A program made the position numbers and the translations under genes. The notes beneath the pieces were generated by a model. That model saw only the letters and a program-made list of their open reading frames with translations. It made no database searches and was not told the origin of the DNA. Below, one piece after another: positions 11,925 through 22,495 of a stretch of DNA of 64,000 nucleotides. The stretch lies in contig JBAIZL010000005.1 in assembly GCA_036971475.1 (NCBI GenBank), positions 236,774,869 through 236,838,868 on the forward strand, written 5' to 3'. The DNA is from Prosapia bicincta (taxonomy: Eukaryota; Arthropoda; Insecta; Hemiptera; Cercopidae). Positions within the stretch are counted from its first letter, which is position 1. Each line of letters begins with the position of its first letter.

Positions 11925-11972
11925 AACTCCTGAAGGATGTTGGTAATGTAAACCAACGAAAAGCTTTGAGTT
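11925..11972 (+). ncRNA. hammerhead-like motif, right arm (core insertion)
   Basis: Plus strand: AACTC, core CTGAAGGA, stem II GTTGGT/ACCAAC, GAA, AAGCTT, T, GAGTT. Stem I is a perfect 5 bp (AACTC/GAGTT). The core carries one extra A compared with the left arm, which would be expected to impair catalysis. Confidence 0.4.
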
Positions 11973-12214
11973 TATTATTGAATAAATTAAATATTCCTGT
12001 ATTTGTGTATATTGTTTGATCTTGAATATATATATATATATATATGATTAGTATATTAAGTTCGTTTTTCTGTTAGCTGTCTATCACTATTATGTTTATA
12101 AATTTAAATACAATCATTATCAGGAAAGCTTGTCTTTAAACGGCTTTTTAAAAACCTTAATTATGAGCGAGTAGGTGTACATATGAGTTTATGTGTAGAT
12201 GTGCGCGCGAAGAG

Positions 12215-12265
<51 letters not shown>

Positions 12266-12380
12266 ACTATCTCTTTGTCTCTATGTCCCTGTGTCTCTCT
12301 ACGAACACGCACACGCAGACTAATGTGTATACCGCGCGCGTGGGTATGTATGTGTGTGTGTGTGTGTGTGAGTGTTGTGT
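12215..12380. repeat. (CT)n(ATCT)n and (TG)n microsatellites
   Basis: CT dinucleotides pass into ATCT tetranucleotides (12215-12263). After a GC-rich gap a TG run follows at about 12345-12372. Confidence 0.9.
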
Positions 12381-12385
12381 GAATG

Positions 12386-12452
12386 CACGTGTCGTATGAG
12401 TGAGAGCGTGTTTATGTGCACGTGTCGTATGAGTGAGAGCGTGTTTATGTGC
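12386..12452. repeat. 33-bp direct duplication
   Basis: Two adjacent identical copies of a 33-bp unit beginning GCACGTGTCGTATGAGTGAG. No function is inferred. Confidence 0.9.
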
Positions 12453-13000
12453 ACGCCTGTGGCCCATACAGCAAAGACAAGGTTATCTCATGACGGGTTT
12501 CTAGCACAAGAAACTATAACGTAACGCGCAGATTTGTTTCGCCTATATGTAAGACTTTTATTATAAAGTTGGTCGCAGATAAATCCATAGCCGTTGTAAA
12601 ACTTTGTCGTCGACTTTAGGCCTAGAAGGCATTGCCGTACTCAAGGCTTGTTCTGCGGTTTATCGCGTCTCCTCTTTTTCCAATACCGGAAATCTTTAAA
12701 GACACAAGAAAGCTGTTTGCTATAATTTGCCCAACAAAAACTTTTCTCTCCGTACTTTTTATATTTCGATTCCCGGAGATTTATAAGTTTCGGAAAAGTT
12801 TTAAAGAGCCGGCTTCGTGAAAGCGTTTACTCTTTTCGTACTAATACATCCGCTAATAGTTTTAAAGTTACCTCTTATTGGTTTCTCTACGCAATATTGA
12901 AGTATCTCAATACAAAATTTATAGGCCTATGAGATAATTTTGTTATTCTACAATTTTTAAATTAGTTAACAATTTGTGTTACTTAAACATTCCTGACTAT
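12453..13000. other. non-coding DNA, no feature recognised
   Basis: A 62-codon open frame at 12632-12820 has no domain I recognise. No repeat structure is visible. Confidence 0.45.
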
Positions 13001-14037
13001 CTGTAGAGACTATATATTTGTTTTTTTATTGTTCTTTTTTTTATTATTTCATATGCCTACATTTGTGTTAACATTATTTTCTTTCAATTTCCCTAACCTT
13101 TTGACCACCAAATACTTTTATAATTTTTATTTACCTATCGTAATGTGTAAAATAAAACTTTAAACATGAATTTTTTAAATTACATTTTCTGTTAAAACAG
13201 CAGAACCTCTCTAATTCGTAACTCTTTAATTCGTCACCTTCTGTAACTCGTGATAGTAATAGCAAACAACGTCTGTACTGTCACGGAGTATAGGCGCCAC
13301 CAGAACATATTTCTTTAATACAAATGAAACAACAGACTTTATCTGTAGAGGCTATATTTTTGTTTTTTGTTGTTCTCTTTTTTTAATATTTCATATGCCT
13401 ACATATGTGTTAACATTATTTTCTTTCAATTTCTCTAACCTTTTGACCACCAAATACTTTTATAATTTTTATTTAGCTATCGTAATGTGTAAAATAAAAC
13501 TTTAAACATGAATTTTTTAAATTAAATTTTCTCTTAAAACAGCAGAACCTCTCTAATTCGTAACTTTTTAATTCGTCACCTTCTGTAACTCGTGATAGTA
13601 ATAGCAAACATCGTCTGTACTGTCACGGAGTACAGGCGCCACCAGAAAATATTTCTTTAATACAAATGAAACAACAGACTTTATTAAAAACTAAAACGTA
13701 AATATATTAAAATTTCTTACTAATGGCTCTCACAAGGCTCTGTATAAGTTGTCTTATGTCTCTTATGAAAGTAGACTAATCCACAGTATTTAGAGTTATA
13801 CTCCCAGCTACTAGTGTTTTATAGTGTTGTGTAATAATGTTGTTGAGTTTTTTCGCAGACATAAATAGAGAAAGTACAATATTAATCATTATATACATAA
13901 CATAAATATTTACGTATTTATGTGTTATGTTTACCCACAATTACATGTTAATTTTACGACCTCCGTAATTCATCTTTTTCTGGAAATAATTTGTCAGCTC
14001 CTGGTCCCGAACGTAACGAATTATAGAGGTTCAATTG
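13001..14037. mobile_element. Tigger/pogo-like MITE with tandemly duplicated left end
   Basis: CAGCAGAACCTCTCTAATTC with CGTAACTC..TTAATTCG at 13198 and again at 13541 faces the inverted partner GAATTATAGAGGTTCAATTG ending at 14037, followed by TA. Ends of the form CAGTAGAACCTCTATAATTCG, repeated subterminally, are typical of Tigger/pogo-type elements with TA target duplication. No transposase frame is present, so it would be non-autonomous. A 342-bp block (13001-13342) containing the left end is duplicated in tandem (13343-13684) with a few substitutions. Confidence 0.55.
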
Positions 14038-14217
14038 TACTATCCTAAAACGACCTTTTAAATGAATACATTTTCTTGCTTAGTAGAACTATAATATATT
14101 TTGCACGGAAGTTAAACCATCTCACTCTTTACAAAAGTAAAACCAGTAATAAAAAACTATTATAAAATAAATTCCTTCTGAGGTCAAAACAAAAAAATTA
14201 TTTGAGTTACTTTTTAT

Positions 14218-14640
14218 TTTATAATTAAAAATAATATACATATGACATAATCACAATACTAAGTGGGAAAATAGAAAGTGAATTTCTTTGAAATTTTCCA
14301 TTTTCCTCTCTATACAGTATATGGTGTCGGACTACTATTTTTGTTTGTTACTGTCTATTCACTTTCTTTTTTTCGTTTCTAATATATAAATCTGGTGGTG
14401 GTCTATAATGTCTCATTCCATAAATCTCTTGTAATGCTTCGTTATTGCAATAAACCTTTCTTTTATAATGTTATATACATCTTTAAGCAACAGATTTTTA
14501 GCTATGGAAAATCTGGCTCAGTGCCGAGGATTACAAACATGTAGATATTCAGTTTAGGCTTTTTTTAAATTTAAGTAATGAGTAAGTATTTTTAAAAAAA
14601 CTGTATAAATATCAATTGTCACTCGTCTTCGTTTCTGTCA
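14218..14640 (+). repeat. tRNA-derived SINE-type repeat, copy 1 (partial)
   Basis: Shares GACATAATCACAATACTAAG, TTTCCATTTTCCTCT, TTTTTGTTTGTTACTGT and GGTCTATAATGTCTCATTC with copies at 21535-22075 and 35400-36215. A tRNA-like box A (TGGCTCAGTGCC) lies near 14513. Box B has decayed (CAGTTTAGGCT). Confidence 0.6.
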
Positions 14641-14699
14641 AATAGCATTTTGCGTCTTGAATGGGATAATTTCGTTTCGTACAGATTTCGTAAGTTCTG

Positions 14700-15075
14700 T
14701 CATTAGATGTGTTTATGGCTCTTTTGAATGCAGTTATTTGTGCATTTACTGTTCTCAGTGCTTGTGACTGCTGAATACGTTCTTTTCTTGGCGAGCTTCG
14801 CGTTGTTCTTTAGTTTCATTTTCTATTGATAGTGAGTGATTACGCCGAAGTTCTTGTAAACGTGTTTCACGTTGCTCTTGAGTCTTATTTTTAATTATAG
14901 TGCATGTCTTTGACGATCAGATAATATTCTAATTTCGCGCTGCACTTGAGACGCATCCTGTAATTTTATATTTCGTTTAATTACGCGTAGGTGCATACCT
15001 TCTTCTGCTCCATTTGCAAACCTTTCTTAGCGCTTTTGTCTTTCTTTTTCTAATCGTCGCTTGCATTGTATCGTA
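14700..15075 (-). pseudogene. Helitron-like replicase N-terminal fragment, broken
   Basis: Read on the minus strand, broken frames give CKRRLEKERQKR, then RNIKLQDASQVQREIRILSD, then, after a frame change, TQEQRETRLQELRRN and ETKEQREARQ. Arg/Glu/Gln-rich repeats of the form ETxEQRExRL are common in the N-terminal part of Helitron-type helicase proteins of arthropods, which is the basis for the call. At least two stops and one frameshift interrupt it. It lies between two copies of the SINE-type repeat. Part of the same coding scrap seems to survive, more decayed, in the repeat at 35600-35720. Confidence 0.3.
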
Positions 15076-15099
15076 GTTTTTTCGTATTGTTTGCTTATT

Positions 15100-15540
15100 T
15101 CCTGTTTATTTGTTTATTTTATTTTTTACAATTTTTAACTCTATAGCACTATTTATGATATTTTATGGTAACCATGGCAACAGTTTAAGGTTGTACAAAG
15201 GAGGTTTCGACAACAACCAGATAGGGGAGAAAATCGATATCCATCTTTGAGAAATTGATTTCTAGCTATTGGATAGTTGGCGCTGTGTCGAAGCGCGATA
15301 TACTTTGAACATGAAGACTCACAGTTCGAATTCGCTAAGACCCCCCAAATTTTTATAACCTAATTACTGAATAGATATTTGAAAAAACTCTATTTACATC
15401 AATTGTCATCTCCTATAGGTTAACAAAATTATTCGAACTTGATTGGATGAATAAAAAAGTATTTTATTGATTGAAAATTTGTACAAGATATGTGAGCTAA
15501 TAGGAAGAATTTAAAAAAGATGCAAAAGTAAAATAAAAGT
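15100..15540 (+). repeat. tRNA-derived SINE-type repeat, copy 2
   Basis: Contains GGTAACCATGGCAACAGTTTA, the tRNA-like segment with box A near 15276 (TTGGCGCTGTGTCG) and box B AGTTCGAATTC (15322), then the shared tail TTGATTGGATGAATAAAAAA..GATTGAAAATTTGTACAAGA followed by TATGTGAGCTAATAGGAAG. The tail has no TA expansion, unlike the copies at 21535 and 35400. Confidence 0.7.
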
Positions 15541-15572
15541 AAAGAAAGGTGCGGAATTAACAAAAGTAAAAA

Positions 15573-17240
15573 ATGAAGCAAATCAGGAAACACAAACAGG
15601 ATTCTGTAAACTTATATTTAAATAACCTGGACGCAATAAAGGAAACAAATTATTCCCTTTGGCCAGCTACCAGAAGAATCAAGCCGCCAATTACCTCTGT
15701 ACCTCCAATCAGGAGAGACAATGGACGTTGGGCTAGAATGTATTTAGAAATAAAAAATAAAAAAACAGACTTATTAGCAGAACACTTAGCAGGTATATTC
15801 CAGACAAACATAATGATTAACTATTATGGTTGAATGATAGTATCAATATATTGTCAGAAGAAATACCACTGGACACTACAAAGGAAGTGGATCAAGAAAT
15901 TTGGATAAATTTTAATTTAAAAAAAAGCCACAGGATTTGATCTCATTTCCGGACAAATACTGAAAGAGCTTCCAAGAAAAGGAATAGTCATGCGTAGTTA
16001 TGTAGACTCAAATATGTGCCAGATATCTGGAAAAAAGCAGAAGTTGTTAGTTATAAAAACCAGGAAAATGCATAATGATATTAGGCCATATAGACTGATA
16101 TCGCTACTTCCTATCATCTATAAGGTATTCGAAAAGTTCTTACTGAAAAGGCTTAAAGTAGTCATAGGGAAAAATAATGTGATTCCAGAATACCAGTTTG
16201 GATTCAGAAAAAAAACATTCCACTATGAATCAAGTCCGTAGGATAACGGGTATAATAGAAAGAGCCTTAGAAGATAAACAGATTCGCACTGCACTATTTA
16301 TAGATGTGGCCCAAACCTTTGATAAGGTGTGGTTCATGAAGGCCTGATCCATAAATATTATAAGATGCTCCCAGAGGAATATGTTTCATTGTTAACATCA
16401 TATATAACAGGAAGAATCTTCAGGATCAAACAGGAATGGGAATATTTCGAAAATAAAAATGAAAGCAGAAATACCCCAAGGTAGCGTACTGGGTCCAGTA
16501 CTCTACCTACTTTACACCTGTGATATTCCAACCCCTCCAGAAGTAACCATAGCAATGTTTACAGATGACACAGCATTATTAGCAACTGAGAAAGACATAC
16601 ATAGATCTAAGGACAAACTCCAGAGAGCAACAAACTCCTAAAATGGACTGATAAATGAAAACTGAATGAGGTGAAGTCAGTCCACATCAACTTCACAAAT
16701 AAGGTATTAAAAGATCCTCCGCTAATAGATTTTAACGGAAATCATACCTTATGAAAATAAAAACTATCTAGATATGAACCTAGATTCTAAACTAAGATGG
16801 AAACATCATATCAAGAAAAAGACGGAGGATTTATCAAATATCGTAAGAACTATTGACTCTTGGGTAGAAACTCAAACCTCTCTTTAGAAATTTATATAAA
16901 AACCTACAACCAGATCTTGAAACCTGTTTGGCTTTATGGCAACTAACTGTGGGGATTTGCAAAGGAATCTAATGTAGAAATCCTTCAGATGTTCCAAAAT
17001 AAACCACTGAGAAATATGGTTAATGTCTCTTGGAAAGTAAAAAACAAACATATTCACACTGATCTGAATATCCCGTCGATAGCAGAAGAAATAAACATGA
17101 CAAAAAACATGAAACACGAAGATAGATGACCAAAGAAACATAAAAAAATACTTCACCTTCATCCAAGTACAGTGGCGCTTCAACTTCGCAATAAGTACAT
17201 GGTTAGAAGATATAAAAGAATGAAACCATTTGAATTAGTG
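15573..17240 (+). pseudogene. decayed Jockey-type LINE reverse transcriptase
   Basis: Fragments in shifting frames follow the order of a Jockey-clade pol. They are a linker (NYSLWPATRRIK, then PPIRRDNGRWAR), RT block 'TGFDLISGQILKEL', 'RPYRLISLLPIIYKVFEK', 'PEYQFGFRK', 'RTALFIDVAQTFDKV', 'IPQGSVLGPVLYLLY', the catalytic block 'IAMFTDDTALLA' at about 16549-16584, and a C-terminal tail. The usual FADD or YADD is FTDD here. At least six stops or frameshifts interrupt it, so it is dead. No endonuclease domain precedes it (5'-truncated). The 3' end runs into a TA microsatellite at about 17266. Confidence 0.8.
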
Positions 17241-17265
17241 TAGTGTAGTGTTTAATTGTGCTAGT

Positions 17266-17266
17266 T

Positions 17267-17316
<50 letters not shown>
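17266..17316. repeat. (TA)n microsatellite
   Basis: About 25 TA units just after the Jockey-type LINE remnant. It may have grown from the LINE's 3' tail. Confidence 0.95.
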
Positions 17317-17319
<3 letters not shown>

Positions 17320-18130
17320 GACAATGCCCAAGCAAGAACAAAAGAGATAATGGGCACTTTATATGAGTATTTAGGGCAAGATTACACAAGAAAGGTTAAT
17401 GGTTGGTCTTATAAAACCAGTTATAATTTTTGTTTGTAAAATGCTTCTTATACTTTAGCTTACTTACATTCAATGATAGCGTATGATTGCATACACCGGC
17501 TAATTTTATGTTACAGGTAAGTTGTAGAACAGCTGTTATAACGAGTAACTGTGTTACTTCTTATTTCACGTAATTTTAATAAATATATTATTAAATACTT
17601 TGTATCAGTTACAAAATATATTACTTGACTTATATTTCGATCCCTCTAATAATAAATATTTAGTAAAGGTTTTCTATGAACTAAATTCTATTATTATTAA
17701 TTTAAATAAAAAGTTCCTGCATCTGGTAGATTTTAAGAAATTATTCCACTTAAAATTTATATTCAGTAAATTTTTAGTATCTAATAAAGGTTTTGTATTA
17801 GCTACATACTTTTTTATTACCTATATAGTCTCATTGACTGATGCTGTAGTTTTGAAAGTTCTGTAAAGTAAATGTATTACGCTCTAAAACAAATTGAAAT
17901 TGTGATTTTTTTATACATTTTGAATATTTTAAATCAAATATTGAAAATATCAACAAATATTAAAATTTTTATAGTAACTAAGCTAACCTCATCAAGTCTA
18001 ACCGAGATATTTTTTTTGAAATATGGCCTACCCCAGAAATTTAATTTATACATTCTGAACTGTGGTCATGGCATAAAACGTATATTTAAACAAACAGAAC
18101 ATATTAAAGCCGAACCGATCTTCTCAAAGT
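17317..18130. other. AT-rich DNA with two unexplained open frames
   Basis: Two consecutive plus-strand open frames (17600-17866, 88 codons; 17872-18132, 86 codons) are Leu/Ile/Phe/Asn/Lys-rich as expected of translated AT-rich DNA. They show no domain, signal peptide or homologous motif I recognise. I do not call them genes, but they are the longest stop-free stretch in this AT-rich block outside mobile elements. Confidence 0.35.
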
Positions 18131-18500
18131 AAATATCGTTAAAAAAATAAATATCAGTCGTTTATTGGAAACGAGTCGTCGCATTAATCCATACAAACGT
18201 ATATCTAATTAGCAACGTCATATTAGCAGGCTGTAATACCTAAAAGCACGGATTGACATCAAATGTGCATCACCGGAACAATAGTTTATGCATTTAATAT
18301 GAATCACAGCCCTAATACCGTGATGCATTTTGGGTAATTAAAATTGCATTTAGGCCGTGTAGAATTATTGTAATGCTACAGATACGGCAAAATGAGCAAT
18401 TAATGTGCAACAGATTTTGGGAGCTTGACATGATACTGAATAATACATATGTAAGCTACTGGACGTCATTAAACATATGAAACAATAATATGATATTGAA
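18131..18500. promoter_or_regulatory. candidate regulatory block rich in TAATT/ATTA motifs
   Basis: A compositionally balanced, repeat-free block contains many homeodomain-type cores: CTAATTAGCA, GCATTTAATATGAATCA, TGGGTAATTAAAATTGCATT and GAGCAATTAATGTGCAAC. There is no open frame. Dense ATTA sites in a non-repeat island resemble developmental enhancers, but AT-rich DNA produces such motifs by chance, so the call is weak. Confidence 0.25.
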
Positions 18501-18957
18501 TCATTAAAAATTACGTGACACACAATGAAGTTACTTCATTTGTAGAATGTAGTTGATGTAGCTTTTATTAGAGCTTATTTAATTTAGTTAACAATAAAAT
18601 AATGTAGTTAATAGAAAACGTTTATTAGATACAAAATTTACTGAATATAATAATTTTAACGAATTTAATTGAAATCATTTCTTAAAATTGGTATTCCATG
18701 TTGTAATCATCTTGAATTCATTGAATAAACTTTAGAGGTTACTGGTTCTCTACTGGTCGGCCGTCGCACAAGGTAAAAGGTTGTCAAATTTCTCAAAATG
18801 TGTAAGATTGGTCTAAGGCTGTTTAACTTTAAAAAATTGATATACAAATATTGCTCATCGTTATCATTATATAGAAATGATTGCAGTATGTTTAATTGAA
18901 ATATAAATTAATATGTTTATTAATTACTAAATATTTTTAATAATATCATTTAAACAT
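18501..18957. other. AT-rich non-coding DNA
   Basis: No feature is recognised. Confidence 0.45.
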
Positions 18958-19090
18958 AATAATGTAAATAAAGTAACATAACTTGAGTATAACTTGAGTT
19001 TTATAGTTAGAACAGCTGTTCTACACTATAACCTATATTAAATAATCAGTTTAATAAATAAGTGTCATAGGTTATAACTTAATCTAAGCT
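18958..19090 (+). repeat. CAGCTG-type repeat, fragment
   Basis: Holds AACAGCTGTTCTACACTATA and ACCTATATTAAATAATCAG, matching the centre of the family represented at 22085-22495. Both flanks of the family are missing. Confidence 0.45.
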
Positions 19091-19239
19091 AAAATATGAA
19101 GAGCGTCCCGTGACGGGTGTGATGATTGTTCTCTCGAGCAAACATAATCATACCCAACCAAAAGGAGTATTTACTTCAATAAAATATACTTACAAATATA
19201 CACAACATATACTTAATAATTAAAGCAGGTTGAAATAAT

Positions 19240-19305
19240 TTTAACACTCACACCCCCCCCACACACACGCACACACACATACACGCGCAAGCACGAACGC
19301 ACGCG
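19240..19305. repeat. (CA)n-rich microsatellite with CG steps
   Basis: C-run and CA repeats passing into CACG and GCAC motifs. Confidence 0.85.
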
Positions 19306-19899
19306 GATCTGTAGAATACTATTGTGACTGTATAAAACCCGAAACAATCAGTATTCGAAATTTAAAATTTTACTAAACATTTTGCATCATTAAACCATGT
19401 AAGTACTATTTAAATCGCTTATGTACGTTCAGTGGCCATTGTTATGCAATAGATTCATCCGACTATTCAATCAGCCAACGTATAAAATGTAAGTTTTAAT
19501 GAATGTAACTGCGGAATGTTTTTTGTATAAATAAGAAAGTATTTGCTACAGTATATTTATTCACGATTTTCAATTTGTTTTTTTAGTAACTGAAACAAAA
19601 CAATTCAAAAATAAGGGCAAATATTAAAATTTAATGTGAATTTGAAATTTGACATCTCTGAGAACAACAGCACATGATAAACTTTGCCCGTAAGAGGATT
19701 TGGGGCTTGAATGTATTTACATTTGTAAAAGTGATTTGCGAAACAAACGGCTTAAGACTACATCATGTAGTACTTTGTAATTTGAAGCTGGGACGAAAAA
19801 TAAATTTATGTTAGAAATACCAAAACGTCTGTGATTAAACATGACCAGTTGCTGCGTGGTTATTTTCAATTCCTTCTATTATTTCACACCCCCTATATA

Positions 19900-19900
<1 letters not shown>
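19306..19900. other. non-coding DNA, no feature recognised
   Basis: No supportable gene or repeat. Confidence 0.45.

Positions 19901-19902
<2 letters not shown>

Positions 19903-19967
<65 letters not shown>
19903..19967. repeat. (TA)n microsatellite
   Basis: About 32 TA units. Confidence 0.95.
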
Positions 19968-20039
19968 CAATTTGTATATATTTTAAAACTTGTAGTGGAT
20001 GGCACTTGAAGTTATAAAAGTTTTTTTAAAAATTAATTA

Positions 20040-20270
20040 AATTAAATTGATTAATTTTAGTTTAATAAAGAAGAAAAACGTTTCACAAAAGAGGCAAGAT
20101 ATGCAATATAGTTATTTCGTCTTATCTTTGTTTAAAATAAGAGATAACATTGATTTCATAGAATAGCCGATTTGTTGTTACAGGTTACAGCTGTTTTAAC
20201 GCATGGATTGTGTTAATTTAATTATATTAATTGAAGTCATTTAATAAGAAGTAACTCAAATAAAAATTTT
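20040..20270 (-). repeat. CAGCTG-type repeat, copy 2
   Basis: Reverse-complement copy: GGCAAGATATGCAATATAG, TTTCGTCTTATCTTTG, then GTTACAGCTGTTTTAACGCAT. The family tail is not clear; the TA tract at 19903 lies where the tail would be. Confidence 0.55.
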
Positions 20271-21100
20271 CTATGTTGACATTAAAATATTTTTTTATAT
20301 TACATTGTTTACTTTGATGGCCTTGTTGTTGTGCTAGTGTGGTAGAGAGGATATTGTCTATATTCCACCCAGACATGACGCTCCACAGAGGTTTATGGGA
20401 CACTCGCACCTCCACGCGCACACACACTCTTACCGCTCTGTCTACCAGACAAATTTACTGGCTAAACCTAATGTAAGAAAGACAGTACCTATTGTTGAGT
20501 TCCTGGAATGGTGACCGTTGCGTTAACTACTTCACTGCGCTTTTACTCATAAAAAACTTACTTTCCTAATTTCTTTACTACCTATCTAAATCATTCCCGT
20601 CGCACTTTTAAATTTCTACACAATAAATAACAAACAATTCCCTTAACTCTTAAACAAATTTACCCCTATTTAAAACACTGCTTACAACTTTGTCCCCTCC
20701 CCATACGTCTGCACTCCTCTAGAGTTTCCTGAATACTTGGTCTTTTACCCGATGATTTTAGTTTTTAAGAATCAGCATAATATCCTCCCTTACGTATTTC
20801 AGTTAACTCAGTAATTCCCACACGGATTTTACAAATAGTTTTCCAAACGGTACAGTGTTACTTTCCCAGGTTATTCTTGTCACTTGGAATACTTAATCTT
20901 AAAATACTTGAGCCTTTATTTTGTCAATAGGTTCCAACAGCACATTTATGGCTATCCTCAAAATAGAACAATGGTTAGGCACTCTTTGTCAGTACTTCAG
21001 CAAACTATTCTTGTCGCTCTGTTCTTAATATTTCTACAGATTATTATTATTTTGAATACTAACTAAAATTATAGTTTTTATGTTAAATTATAACGTCTAT
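20271..21100. other. non-coding DNA, no feature recognised
   Basis: Two chance-length frames (20227-20427 minus, 20884-21066 plus) lack any recognisable domain. Confidence 0.45.
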
Positions 21101-21102
21101 GT

Positions 21103-21104
<2 letters not shown>

Positions 21105-21174
<70 letters not shown>
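21105..21174. repeat. (TA)n microsatellite
   Basis: About 35 TA units. Confidence 0.95.
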
Positions 21175-21177
<3 letters not shown>

Positions 21178-21214
21178 CCACGTTGTCCATTATTTTTTCG
21201 TAGCACTGACTTTA

Positions 21215-21313
21215 TGAAGTTATTATTATTACTTGTAAATAATATTTTCCACCATAAGGTAAAATTATTCCACTTAGTGGTGGAAAATATTATTTACAAG
21301 TAATAATAATAAC

Positions 21314-21317
<4 letters not shown>
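21215..21317. repeat. hairpin-forming inverted repeat
   Basis: Arms of about 39 bp (21217-21255 and 21277-21315) are perfectly complementary. They begin GAAGTTATTATTATTACTTG and end in TTTTCCACC around an 18-bp loop. It sits between two TA tracts. The inner motif AATATTTTCCACCAT recurs at 23687-23702. No ribozyme core is seen in it. Confidence 0.85.
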
Positions 21318-21532
<215 letters not shown>

Positions 21533-21988
21533 CAATCACAATATTAACTGGCAAAATATAAAGAGAATTTCCTTGAAATTTTCCGTTTTCCTCTTTATGC
21601 AATATAGATTTCTGTTTGTTACTATTTATTTGCCTTTTTTTTCCTTTCTAATTATAAAGCTGATTGTGGTCTATACCTTCTCATTCTACCCACTTCTTGT
21701 AATGCTTCACTATTGCGTAGAACCTTTTTTTTATGATTTAAAATTGCACATCTTTAAGATACTTTTAGCTCTGAGAGAGTTAGCTATGTGCTAAAACTGC
21801 TGGCCTTCAAACATGTAGATCCACAGTTCGAATCCGACCAAGACATCATTTTTTAAATTTAAATTAATGAATAAATATTTGGAAAACTGTATTAACATCA
21901 ATTGTAATCTACTATTGATTTTTAAAAACATTATTTGAACTTGATTGGATGGATATAAACATATTTTTGTTAACGATTGAAAATTTGT

Positions 21989-22057
<69 letters not shown>

Positions 22058-22075
22058 AGAGTGTGAGCTAATAGA
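21533..22075 (+). repeat. tRNA-derived SINE-type repeat, copy 3
   Basis: Nearly complete copy: CAATCACAATATTAACTGGC, TTTCCGTTTTCCTCTTTATG, TGGTCTATACCTTCTCATTC, box A region TTAGCTATGTGCT (21780), box B AGTTCGAATCC (21825), then tail TTGATTGGATGGATA..GATTGAAAATTTGTACAATA. Within the tail a (TA)n(TG)n tract (21990-22056) separates ACAATATA from GTGTGAGCTAATAGAAGGAA. Confidence 0.75.
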
Positions 22076-22084
22076 AGGAATTTA

Positions 22085-22495
22085 ATAAAGTAACATAACC
22101 TATGCATTGAAACAGCTGTTCAACCACATAATCTATAATATGTATAAAATCAGCTGTCTCATTAAACCATATGTTATCACTTATTTTAAGTGATAAGATC
22201 ATGTATTTTTAAATTTTTTTCAGATGTGAAGAAATGACTATACGTATTGTATGCATTGCCTCTTTTGTGAAAAGTTGTTTTCCCTTTTAAAACTAATATT
22301 AATTCACTAATTTTATTTTATTTAATGAAATTATACTTGAAAAAACTTTATTTCCATCAACCCTCATCCACTAAAGTTAAAACAAATTAAATGTATTTCA
22401 GCGGATGAATAAAACGAATTTTATTAACGATTGAAAATTTGAACTAAATATTTATAACAAGAGCGTGAATTACTAGAAGGAATTGTATAATGAAT
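22085..22495 (+). repeat. CAGCTG-type repeat, copy 3
   Basis: CATAACCTATGCATTGAAAC and AGCTGTTCAACCACATAATC, then ATCAGCTGTCTCATTAAACC and ATATGTTATCACTTATTTTAA. It ends with the same tail as the SINE-type repeat immediately upstream: GGATGAATAAAACGAATTTT, AACGATTGAAAATTTGAAC, then GAATTACTAGAAGGAATTG. Its back-to-back position after copy 3 of the SINE type shows that the two families share a 3' tail. Confidence 0.7.

Larger units (their letters stand above)
11753..12026. mobile_element. inverted-repeat element with paired hammerhead-like motifs
   Basis: The sequence folds back on itself around a centre near 11913. The left arm holds TACAGGAAT..TCAATTTATTGAATAATAAA and then ACTCAAAGCTTTTCGTTGG; the right arm is its near-complement and ends TTGTTTGATCTTGAA. 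The outermost 35 bp on the left (ATCAAATGTGTTTTCCTGTT) have no partner here but recur, reversed, at 44575-44610 in a second copy. No protein is encoded. By motif content it is a short non-autonomous relative of Penelope-type terminal repeats. TA tracts flank both sides. Confidence 0.6.

Noticed and set aside
17600..18132. Two adjacent 86-88-codon frames as a possible gene pair
   Set aside because: Composition matches translated AT-rich DNA, with no domain, no splice-consistent structure and no repeat relationship. Kept only as a note in the region entry.
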